Shown here piece by piece: positions 45,061 through 56,800 of a stretch of 64,000 bases of DNA. A program made the position numbers and the translations under genes. The first letter of the stretch is position 1. Each line of letters opens with the position of its first letter. Source of the stretch: Allium sativum (Eukaryota; Streptophyta; Magnoliopsida; Asparagales; Amaryllidaceae); contig CM060915.1 in assembly GCA_030737875.1 (NCBI GenBank), positions 364,867,863-364,931,862 on the forward strand. The letters are read 5' to 3'. Below the pieces are notes generated by a model that worked only from the letters and a program-made list of their open reading frames with translations, was not told the DNA's origin and made no database searches.

Positions 45061-47321
45061 GGAATGCATGTTTTTGGGGGTGCAAAGTCTGGAAGGGGTA
45101 GCCATTTTGGGGATATGAATTATAGTGTTGTGGGTTTCGAAATGGGCGGAGGCTAAGTTTCGTGATGAGAAATCATGGGGATGAGACCTTGTTGATTGAT
45201 ACAAATTTACGGGGGTCGAAGTGGAGGTAGTCGAAATCTTGGAGAAAGCCATATTTTGGGGATCCAAAAAGATGATTATGAGGTGTTGTGAGGTCAATGC
45301 TCGCATGACTACTTTCGCTTCTGAATCCTAAATGTTTTGGTGATACTTTGGGCTTTAGCGCAATGTGACAGACTGAGTCGAGTGAGCCTGATATGCTTTC
45401 GGGAACCAGACCATAAGATTGGTTAACACTTGCTCCCCAAAGTACGTCTTGTCTTGACATGATATGATTTGATTTGAAATAATAATCTTTGGAAGCTTGG
45501 AGGATCTCCAAGCTGTGTTGAATACTTGGTCATGACCATTCTGTTAGGCGTGTCGAGTATTTCGATTCTTTTTGATAGCTTCTTGAAATGTCTCCCGTCG
45601 ATTTATGAAATTAAACGTTAGTCATCGACTATCGTTTACATCGAAATGTAAACGAGTCGTCGTCGACGTATTATCCTGTATATACTCACATGTTTTCACA
45701 TGATTTTGCGCTGCGATGGGGGTTTGAAATAGAACATAAATAGTAAATATGCCATCGGTTTACGATCACGCGAGTTGGTTTTCGAAAATGGTATAAAATC
45801 GTGAACTCAATCGCTTGGCATATGTTCTTGAGTTGCTTAAACTAACAAATATACGATTGGTTAGCGATTCGAATTGGTATCGTTTATTATAATTTCGAAA
45901 ACATGTACGTGCATTTATAACCAGAGTCATAAGTAAAAAAAAATGTCAATACCAGAAAGTCGACACTCAACCTTTTTTTTTATTGTTTTTTAGTTTATTT
46001 ATTTTTGAGTGGAAAATATCGTGCCCCAATGGAGGGTAACAAATTTTCCCTAATGGGGTGCAATTTTTGCATCCCTGGAGGGGTGGGAAATTTTGCAACC
46101 CTGACGAGATGCGAGTTCCTAATTAGGCTAGGACCTTCTCCGTCCCTACATATAAAAGCTTTGAAACTAATCTCCTCCCCTTTTAATGAACTTCTTTTCA
46201 CATCTCCAGATGTTGATCCAACAGTCGATCTCAAATTTAACTTTTAGATGGGCCTTGTGATTCATGTTTACTTGTTTTTGTATTGAAATCGTATATGATT
46301 CTTTGTCTATGGGGATCAAGTTCCTTGGGGCTGCAATTTTGTTCTCTGGAAGGTATTCGTGGGAGGAGATGTAACGACCAGGAATTTTGGGGCCAATTTA
46401 ATTTTTTTTTTTTAGAAATTTTAATGGATTTGAATATTTAGAATAGTTTATTTTAGTCTAGGAACGACTAAAATTTTATTTTAAAATGAATAAATTCAAT
46501 TTAATTATAAAAGGAGTTTAAAACACCACTGCAGTTTGAAAATTTGAATTTGAACTTTGATTGAACGTACAGGATTCAAAATAAATCAGAATTGAACGAA
46601 ACCTGAAATATTTAAATCTGTTTATCATATCTTTCCAACGAATCTGAAAAACTGAAATTCCGTTTTAAAAATCAATGATTATGGCCAATTCAATTTTTAG
46701 TAAAGTCGTTGTAGAATTTATATATATATTATATAGGGCCAGAAAGGCTACTTTTCACATATGAAGGAATATCGACTCAAAACCACTTCCATTGAGTTCG
46801 GAATGACGTTTCTGTATTGGAAAAAAAACAGTAAACACTTATATATTTTGAGTTTCGGAATTTATTTGTTTAAAAATGTATTTTTAATATTAAATATATT
46901 GGCCTTAAAAATAGTCATTTTTCAAACGACCACGGTTTTCGATGAAACCACTTTTGTTGGAACCAAAATGTCAAATTATTGCTAGATTTCAATTTTCATA
47001 ATTTTTTGAATTAATATGTGAGCGTGGCAAAGGAAAACATGTTTTGACTGTTTCAGTCAAATTTAATCGACTTGAAAATAGTCAATTTTCAAACAGTCTC
47101 AAAATTCGACGAAATTTGTCTTGTTAGAACCGTATCGTCAAAACATAACTAGAAATAATTTTTCTGGAATTTTTATAGCCCGTACGTGGCAAATAAATTT
47201 TGAGTTCTCAAGTGACAAATAAATAGTCAATTTCAACATGTTTTGACTGTTTGATTTGCTGTTCGTATTGTTAAACATGAATTTTTGAATTAATTGAATA
47301 AATAAAATAGAAAAATACACC

Positions 47322-47351
47322 TATAAATACTGGTATATACGGTTAACCCTA
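47322..47351 (+). promoter_or_regulatory. TE8 5' LTR TATA box and telo-box
   Basis: TATAAATA (47322-47329) followed by AACCCTAA (47344-47351). The 3' LTR copy has TATAAATA at 54947-54954. Confidence 0.6.
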
Positions 47352-47464
47352 ATTCTAATCCACTGTAGCTGCCGTATCCCATTTTCAATGGTCGATACGC
47401 TCTCCTCTTCTTCCTCCCTTAACTTCTAATCTACAAATCGGTTTCAAGAATTTCAAAAGGGAAA

Positions 47465-47759
47465 ATGGAGAGCTCGCCGAGCTCTAGATGTTCAACGGCT
47501 GAGATCGAATTTAATGGATTGGATTTAGTGAAACTGGGGCTGAAACCCGTGAGTGTCGAGCACGAATTGCAAGACAAGGGGGGCCGAGTTCAGCATGGAG
47601 GCGGGCGGTGGTAGAGGACGGCGTGGTCTTTCAGGTGATGGCGTCAGATGGGGGTCTCGGCGACTGTACAAGGTGCGATTCCGAACCCTAAGTGGTGAAC
47701 GATGGGTTGTAGCAAAAGGATTGATGTCTGGAGCGATTTTTGAGGAAGAAGGGTACTAA
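47465..47759 (+). pseudogene. TE8 leader frame, 5' LTR copy, frameshifted
   Basis: Same sequence as 55090-55383 but with one extra C in the GGGGGGCC run at about 47584, which breaks the frame about 40 codons after the ATG. A few other substitutions. If the frame was ever translated, this copy is dead. Confidence 0.5.
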
Positions 47760-48339
47760 TTAATTACTTAATTAATTAAATATAGTTAAATCTTTAAAAT
47801 GCCATTACTTATTCTCAGATGATCAGAATTGGACGGTTTTCGGTGCGTTGGACTCATATCAGAAAACTCTACGACACAGAACTGATTAGGTCTGAAAAGG
47901 AGCAGATCTAAATTTTGACCAAATTTCAGATCTAAATCATTTGGTGAGATTTCTAATTAAAATTCAAATTATTTATTTATTTCAAATGTGAAAATGTCAT
48001 TCCCATGATTGTATATATAATTATTGAAATGTTGATTTGTTCTGTGATGACGATTGCTGAGTTATATTGTTGTTTGATAGAAATATCATGTTTTGTTAGA
48101 TCAAGTATTGTTAACCTAAAATATGATTGTCACCTTTATTGAATTGATCTAGGTTATCAATCCATCTCAAAAATAAAATTTGTTTTGTCATTTTATTTGA
48201 TTGGTTTAAGTTTAACAATTCATGGTGAAAATATGATTTGTCATTTTTAATGAATTGATCTGGTTTATCAATTCATTATAAGAATATAATTGGTCATTTG
48301 TATTGAGTTGGTTTAGCATATCAATTCGACATCTAATAA

Positions 48340-49800
48340 TAACATAGAAAAAGGACATTTTTTTATATTTTTTTATTTGTGTTTTTTTAACATAAATATA
48401 TACATAAAAATGAATTATTATTTTTATTTGTGTTTTTCAACACAAATATAACCCAGCAAAAGAATTATCCTTTTTTTGTGTTTTTCAACACAAATAAAAC
48501 TTAGAGTATGAATTTTCTATTTATTTTCATTTTGCAATGCAAATATTACATAGGAAATTAGATCACTCTTTTTATTTGTATTTACAATGCAAATATCACA
48601 CAGATAATTAGATCACTCTTTTATTAGCATTTACAATGCAAATATATACATAGAAAATGAACCATATCTTTTATTTGTGTATTCAACACAAATATTAACA
48701 TTGAAATTGAATTGCTTCTTTTTATTTGTGTTTTTCAACACAAATATTAACATAGGATTGAATCATTCTTTTTATTTGTGTTCTTAACACAAATATGAAC
48801 ATAGAAAATGAATTACCCTTTTTTTTGTTTTCAACACAAAAATACACATAGAAATGAGTCACCCTTTTTATTGGTGTTCTTAATACTAAAACAAACTTAG
48901 AAAAAAAAAGTCCATCTTTTTATATACATGCTACAACACAAATATATACTTAGAATCTGTTGCACAAAAAAAATTCACTTTTATTTGTCGCTTGAAACTT
49001 AAAATTTGTTGCACAAATAAAATTCACCTTTATTTTTCACTTGAGAACTCAAAATTTATTAGACAAATAAAATTTACTTTTTATTTGTCATTTGAAAATT
49101 AGAATTTATTATACAAATAAAATTCACTTTTATTTGACATTAGAATACATAGGAAAATATATACATATAAAATATTCTTTTATATGCTATTAGAATGTAT
49201 AGAAAGGTATAAACAAATAAAAGGATTCTTTAATTTTTATTAAAACACATAGAAAAGTGTAAAACAATAAAATACCCTTTTATGTCATTCTAGAATTGAA
49301 ATTTAAGTATATTCTTTTATTTGCATTTCACTAATGCAAATAAACATTGAAAATAAAATTTATTCTTGCATTCACCAATGCAAACTTATTTTGAAAATAA
49401 AGTTTGTTCTTTCTTTTTATATTCACTAATGCAAAATAATCATTTTTTGTCAATTTACACTAGTTAAACACAAATTAATCATTTTGTCAAGCAAAACATT
49501 CTTTTTGTCAAATTAGATTATTGAATCAAAATATGCATTTTTGTTCAATTATATTAGTTGAGATAAAAATGTACATCTTGTCAAATTAAGATGGTTGAAA
49601 ACAAAATGAACATTTTTGTAATAAAAGAATTAAACACAAATAGCATTTTTATTTTTGTTATAACAAAATGTCTTTTTGATAAAATGAAATTGTCAAAAAA
49701 AATTGGATGTATCACTTTTTATACATTTTGTTGAAATATAATTTATATGCAAATTTAATAAGTGTTTTCATTTGCATAACATGTAGAAGAATTTATAAGC
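48340..49800. repeat. TE8 hairpin array, 5' LTR copy
   Basis: About ten clear units, then weaker ones, spaced 50-60 bp. Stem type 1 is TTTGTGTT/AACACAAA (for example 48427-48446). Stem type 2 is TTTGCATT/AATGCAAA, better preserved in the 3' LTR (56152-56171, 56252-56270). Linkers share AACATAGAAA and ATCACTCTTTT-type words, showing tandem origin. The second copy is at about 55960-57420. Confidence 0.85.
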
Positions 49801-52800
49801 AAATATAAAAATCATTTCTTTTATTTACAAATTTACATTAGCAACTATATTTAAATATAAAATCATATTATTGGTCAACACATCCATTAGAATGTGTAGG
49901 TGAGTTAAAGTAACATTGCATACATTAGAATTTGTGTACAATCTAAATTAAACATTTTATTGCTATGATATACCTTGAAAACATTTGCCAATAAGGCTAT
50001 TTCACTTATGTGTAAATATTGAGAATATTTGCATACAAATAAAAGAAAATAGAAAATTTTCTTTTATTTGTCATCCACAGTAATGCCACATAAATAGATT
50101 ACAGTTTATTAGACCTTAGAAATAAATAGGGAAATTATACGAGTGAAAATATACTTGTACTCAATATTAGAAATATTATAACATGTTAGTTCATTATCAT
50201 CAACATGTTAATAGAGTTAAATTGGTTAAATTCTTTAACCAATCCTTTATTTATATGAATTGTTGTTGGCTGGAAACCCCACACGGGTGTTGGGATGATA
50301 ATTGACATACACTAGTCCCAATATTTAGTTGTATGTCGATCGATAGATTGACAGGCTGCGATGAGCGATATTATCTCATTTTAATACTCACACAGTTATA
50401 AACTCCATTCTGGTTGTGAATGGATGCTTTATGATTATTTATTTTTATTGCCATGTACATGCAATGTATGAAATCCGTATAACCAAAGTTATGCGGTAAC
50501 TGATTGAGTCGCATTCCTATTCAGGATTTCTTTTAAATAAAGAATATATTTTGAAACAAGGAATATTTAGAATAAAAACATTGTAATGTAAAGATATTTT
50601 AAAAATAAAGAGTATTGTACTATAAAGAATATTTTACATTAAGAATCTGTTCACATAATGATTATTTGTAAATAATAAATATTTTAAAATAATATTTAAC
50701 AAAGAATAAAATGATGGTTTCTATGTCCATTCTTGGATGGACAAAAGATATTTCTATTGAAGTAAACTAGTTATTAACTAGAATAAACCTTTTAAATTAA
50801 GATTTAATGAAGTCTTCCAATTAATTAATATCTCATTGAAATTAAATAAAAGAATTAGATTTCTTTTGGGTTGTCGTGAATAGTGGCTTAAATAACACTG
50901 TTCTTAAACCCCGTATGAAAAGAATAATCTTTTATTTAGATTATTAAAAGTTTTCAATTATACTTAGTAATTGAAATAAGAATGAAGTGTGAGTCAGGTT
51001 TATTGTGAACTGTGTTTCTAAGCGACATATGTTCTTTAACCCAACTGACAATGAAAATATGATTTGGAAATTGTAAATCTTTTATTAAGATTTAAATGGG
51101 AATTTTCCAAAAGTAAAGTTTTCCAATTTAATATATTAAATTGGAGTTGAATGGAATTTGAATTAATAATAACCGAGATAAGCTTCTGTAAGAAGACCGA
51201 TACTACATATGGAATTTAATAGGCTTTGCCGTTATTCCATTTATATTATTGGTCGGATACAGAAATATATAACGATTATATATTGATTTAATTTCTGTGA
51301 AGATTCCATAAGTTAGGGAAGATGATTTTGGGTTTACCGTGAACTATGTTTTTAAATGACATTAGTTCTTTAACCCAGTTAAAGATAAGATTAATTTCTT
51401 AAATTTAAATAATCATTGAATAATGATTTTTGATGTTTAAAACCAAATTGTGTTTTAATAAATCTTTAAAGGAAAGATTTAAGAGAAAATGTAAAGAATT
51501 TATCTTTGATAGAATAATTTGAACATTTTATTTAAAAGAATATTCTGAATTGGAATGAGGCGTTGGATGTGTTTTTATAGTACTCGATTTTTAATTATAA
51601 AAAAATACGAGAGTTATTCGGAAATACCGGGTTTAACCCATTCTGAATAATTACTACGACGATGAAGAGTCGAAGATGAAGACGGTGGTTGAAGACAGGC
51701 GATCTTCACATCGGATGGATGTGTTGCTACAGAGACCCTGATGGGAGTAGCTACCTTGAAGGTGCTTCAGTGGTGGCCGTCCGGACTATTGTTGATTGTT
51801 TGGATATAGTTTTCGCTCAGACCCAGAGCATAAGCTAGTAAATGGATGCGTGTCTGACATTGGATTTCATTCCATGTGAATTAAATCGATTTCTGTTAAT
51901 GTACGTCTGTTTGGTGGTGGAGGATTTATTCTCTACTTAACACCCTGGTATATATTAATAGTGATTGATCGCATGGCGTGAATTGTCAATGTGGCACGCC
52001 AAGATGCAATTGATCAAGGCTTTTGTTGAAAAGCATGACCTTGTGGGATGATCAAAGCATAGCCTATTACGGCATAGCTTTGTGTATATCGTGACTTCGC
52101 GAGCCTCACACCCCGGTATGAGTCAAAAATGGGATATGGACTGCAGGGAGTGCACACGTTTCTTACTAGCTAGTGGTAGTGTCAGTGCTTTGACAAGGCC
52201 TGGCATTTTACTTATGTGGATGATGGATTTTGAGGCGCCTTGGATTTTTATAGGCCGATAGTGGTCATATTATAGGTTCAAAGGAACCGGGAAGCATGTG
52301 TTCAGGCATAATTAATCCACTACACTTAGGTAGGGACTGGCCCTGAAGATCCAAGGGTTCACTGCGGGGGATCCTGAGGCATTTGCTAGAGTGTCTCGAA
52401 TCGGAGAGGAGCTTGACCCTAGCCTCGACTCATGATGGAAATCCAATTTCCAATACGACCTTGCGGTTTTGATTGTAGAACTAGTATGGTGACATAGTAG
52501 GATGGGGTACTATGCCGTCTATGATTAATATACACACTAATATATATATACCCATAGATATACACACTAATATTAAATCCGTTTTATCATATCAAGCATC
52601 TTTTGACCATTATAAGGTAAAACCCTATCCTCCGGTTTGTGTTGCATTGTGTGATGGGACTTGGGTCTTATAATGGTTTCGTTTTTCTAAAAAGGCATTG
52701 CGTTGTTTAACGGTTTACTTTAATTTAGGCACTGGCAATCCAATAGAGAAAACCCGTTCCGCGTTAGCGGCGTGGTCATGTGGTTAGCCTTATTATTAGA

Positions 52801-53206
52801 TAGTTAAGTTAAGTTTTATCATACCAGTCCCATGACTGACCTGTAGTTTGTTTCACTGGCAAACTCGGGTGCCGTTATTTTCCGCACGGGCAGTCGAGTA
52901 GCTTTTTGCAGATATATTTACAGGATCCTGGCTTATAGCTGAAGCGGTATTCGGAAAGCTTTGTATCCGTGTATTCCTTCCAGTTGTATATTTGTATTAT
53001 TTTTCCACTGCTATTTAAATGTAATTTAAAACTCTGATATTATTGTATTTCCAATGTATATTATAAGTTCATACTCAGTTATATTCTTGTACTCTGGTGT
53101 AATTGTTGTAATCAGTAATAAAATGTTCTTCAGTTTGTGTTCTGATGTGTATTGTTCTCAAAGCAATCCAGGCTCTCTTTTACTGGGAAGTTTGGGTCGT
53201 TTCATT

Positions 53207-53218
53207 TGGTATCAGAGC
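53207..53218 (+). other. TE8 primer-binding site (initiator-Met type)
   Basis: TGGTATCAGAGC, two bases after the LTR end. Confidence 0.9.
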
Positions 53219-53266
53219 ATTGGTTTACAGAGCTCGAGAACAAGACACATTAGAACCGAATGAAAG

Positions 53267-53345
53267 AATTCATCAGAGATTGGATTAGTAATATCCAATA
53301 AGAATAACTCGTTAGAGATAGGATCAGTAGTATCCTAGAACGAGT
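53267..53345 (+). repeat. Tandem leader hairpins in TE8
   Basis: Unit a pairs ATTGGAT (53279-53285) with ATCCAAT (53293-53299). Unit b is closed by ACTCGTT/AACGAGT (53307-53345) with inner ATAGGAT/ATCCTA. Homologous to units a and b of TE7, where the closing stem is ACTCATT/AATGAGT. Confidence 0.85.
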
Positions 53346-53896
53346 GTGAAGAGTATTATTTTCTTTAAAATAAAAATGGAAACAAATTTAGTTTTGAAAA
53401 TTTTATCTTAAAATACGTATTTGAGAATATTATTATATTTTAATGTGGACAATCAAGTATATAAAGATTTTGAATATACGAGTAATTAACAGATATTCGA
53501 AGTTTTAATATACTGGATAGATATAGAATCACACTCTAGTCGCCCGGAGATAATTCTGATGATCGGTGCACCATCACCAGTATTTATGTTCGAGTATCGA
53601 AAGTGGGATTTCTATATATTTCCATTGACTGGTATGAGAACCAACACTTAGTCAGTACACATTGCTGTGATTTACACTAGAAATATGATTTTTGACTATA
53701 TATAAAGATTATATATTTGAAAAATTAATCACCTAATTGATTGCTGGTTGTGATGTTTGATAATTAGTTTCACTAATTAAAATATTAGAGTGATAATTAA
53801 TTAAAACCAATAAATAAAATTTAGTTGAGTTGGTTAATTAAACAACTTTTAGCTTCATTCCTTTTCGAGGACGAAAAGATTTTAAGTGGAGGCGAT

Positions 53897-56800
53897 TGTA
53901 ACGACCCGGAATTTTGGGGCCAATTAAATTTTTTTTTATTTTAGAAATTTTAATGGATTTGAATATTTATAATAGCTTATTTTAGTCTAGGAACGACTAA
54001 AATTTTATTTTAAAATGAATAAATTCAATTTAATTATAAAAGGAGTTTAAAACAGCACTGCAGTTTGAAAATTTGAATTTGAACTTTGATTGAACGTACC
54101 GGATTCAAAATAAATCAGAATTGAACGAAACCAGAAATATTTAAATCTTTTTAATCATATCTTTCCAACGAATCTGAAAAACTGAAATTACGTTTTAAAA
54201 ATAAAAAGTTATGGCCAATTCAATTTTTAGAAAAGTCGCTGTAGAATTTATATATATATATAATATATACGGCCCGAAAGGCTACTTTTCACATATGAAG
54301 GAATTTCGACTCAAAACCACTTCCATTGAGTTCGGAATGACGTTTCTTCATTTAAGAAAAAAGTAAACACTTATATATTTTGAGTTCAGAATTTATTTGT
54401 TTAAAAATGTATTTTTAATATTAAATATATTGGCCCTAAAAATAGTCATTTTTCAAAATACCTCGGTTTTTAATGAAACCACTTCTGTTGGAACCAAAAT
54501 GTCAAATTATTGCTAGATTTCAATTTTCATAATTTTCCGAATTAATATGTGAGTGTGGCAAAGGAAAACGTGTTTTGACTATTTCAGTCAAATTTAATCG
54601 ACTTGAAAATAGTCAATTTTCAAACAGTCTCAGAATTCGACGAAATTAGTCTTGTTAGAACCGTATCGTCAGAACATAACTAGAAATAATTTTACTGGAA
54701 TTTTTAGAGCCCGTATGTGGCCTCGGTAATTTGAAATGTACGTTCAAATTTAATAATTAAAAGATTTATAATTAAATTTAAAGAAAAACATATCGTAACA
54801 GCCGAATTGGGTTACGAAACATATTTCATTGTGTCTGGGATAGGGGTTATTAGCTAGGGGCGACACTCGTTGGGTTTGATTTGGTGTTCGTATTGTTAAA
54901 CATGAATTTTTGAATTAATTGAATAAATAAAATAGAAAAATACGCCTATAAATACTGGTATATACGGTTAACCCTAATTCTAATCTACTGTAGCTGCCAT
55001 ATCCCATTTTCAATGGCCGATACGCTCTCTTCTTCTTCCTCCCTTAACTTCTAATCTACAAATCGGTTACAAGAATTTCAAAAGGGAAAATGGAGAGCTC
55101 GCCGAGCTCTAGATGTTCAACGGCTGAGATCGAATTTAATGGATCGGATTGTGTGAAATTGGGGCTGAAACCCGTGAGTGTCGAGCACGAATTGCAAGAC
55201 AAGGGGGGCGAGTTCAGCATGGAGGCGGGCGGTGGTAGAGGACGACGTGGTCTTTCAGGTGATGGCGTCAGATGGGGGTCTCGGCGACTGTACAGGGTGC
55301 GATTCCGAACCCTAAGTGGTGAACGATGGGTTGCAGCAAAAGGATTGATGTCTGGAGCGATTTTTGAGGAAGAAGGGTACTAATTAATTACTTAATTAAT
55401 TAAATATAGTTAAATCTTTAAAATGCCATTACTTATTCTCAGATGATCAGAATTGGACGGTTTTCGGTGCGTTGGACTCATATCAGAAAACTCTACGACA
55501 CAGAACTGATTAGGTCTGAAAAGGAGCAGATCTAAATTTTGACCAAATTTCAGATCTAAATCGTTTGGTGAGATTTCTATTTAAAATTCAAATTATTTAT
55601 TTATTTCAAATGTGAAAATGTCATACCCATGATTGTATATATAATTATTGAAATGTTGATTTGTTCTGTGATGACGATTGCTGAGTTATATTGTTGTTTA
55701 ATAGAAATATCATGTTTTGTTAGATCAAGTATTGTTAACCTAAAATATGATTGTCACCTTTATTGAATTGATCTAGGTTATCAATCCATCTCAAAAATAA
55801 AATTTGTTTTGTCATTTTATTTGATTGGTTTAAGTTTAACAATTCATGGTGAAAATATGATTTGTCATTTTTAATGAATTGATCTGGTTTATCAATTCAT
55901 TATAAGAATATAATTGGTCATTTGTATTGAGTTGGTTTAGCTTATCAATTCGACATCTAATAATAACATAGAAAAAGGACAATTTTTTTATATTTTTTTT
56001 ATTTGTGTTTTTTTAACATAAGTATATACATAAAAATGAATTATTATTTTTATTTGTGTTTTTCAACACAAATATAACCCAGCAAAAGAATTATCCTTTT
56101 TTTTTGTGTTTTTCAACACAAATAAAACTTGGAGTACGAATTTTCTATTTATTTGCATTTTGCAATGCAAATATTACATAGGAAATTAGATCACTCTTTT
56201 TATTTGTATTTACAATGCAAATATCACACAGATAATTAGATCACTCTTTTATTTGCATTTACAATGCAAATATATACATAGAAAATGAACCATACCTTTT
56301 ATTTGTGTATTCAACACAAATATTAACATTGAAATTGAATTGCTTCTTTTTTTTTGTGTTTTTCAACACAAATATTAACATAGGATTGAATCATTCTTTT
56401 TATTTGTGTTCTTAACACAAATATGAACATAGAAAATGAATTACCCTTTTTTTGTTTTCAACACAAAAATACACATAGAAATGAGTCACCCTTTTTATTG
56501 GTGTTCTTAATACTAAAACAAACTTAGAAAAAAAAGTCCATCTTTTTATATACATGCTACAACACAAATATATACTTAGAATCTGTTGCACAAAAAAAAT
56601 TCACTTTTATTTGTCGCTTGAAACTTAAAACTTGTTGCACAAATAAAATTCACCTTTATTTTGTCACTTGAGAACTCAAAATTTATTAGACAAATAAAAT
56701 TTACTTTTTATTTGTCATTTGAAAATTAGAATTTATTATACAAATAAAATTCACTTTTATTTGACATTAGAATACATAGAAAAATATATACATATAAAAT

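Larger units (their letters stand above)
43815..46369. other. Unclassified old DNA between TE6 and TE8
   Basis: 43815-44590 is AT-rich with no feature. A 124-codon plus frame at 43902-44276 is Phe/Leu/Ile-rich low complexity and not credible as a gene. 44590-44720 resembles part of the TE1 LTR. 44933-45060 holds a palindrome cluster. 45100-45990 shows nothing recognisable. 46010-46110 has CCCC/GGGG-type inverted words. 46148-46158 has a TATA-like CATATAAAAG. No host gene seen. Confidence 0.5.
46370..53204 (+). repeat. TE8 5' LTR (6835 bp)
   Basis: Starts TGTAACGACC, ends GGGTCGTTTCA two bases before the primer site. Same order of parts as TE7: duplicated U3 motif (about 46915-46985 and 47090-47150), TATA box, leader, hairpin array (about 48340-49800), then a long 3' portion. 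Its last 700 bp match the TE7 LTR in inverse orientation, for example CGTTCCGCGTTAGCGGCGTGG against the TE7 sequence at about 29240. Confidence 0.9.
53205..53896 (+). other. TE8 interior, 692 bp, non-coding
   Basis: Primer site TGGTATCAGAGC (53207-53218), tandem leader hairpins (53267-53345), about 500 bp of AT-rich DNA without a recognisable frame, then TTTTCGAGGACGAAAAG and the polypurine tract AAGTGGAGGCGAT (53884-53896). The first and last parts are homologous to the TE7 interior; the middle is mostly absent there. Confidence 0.88.
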
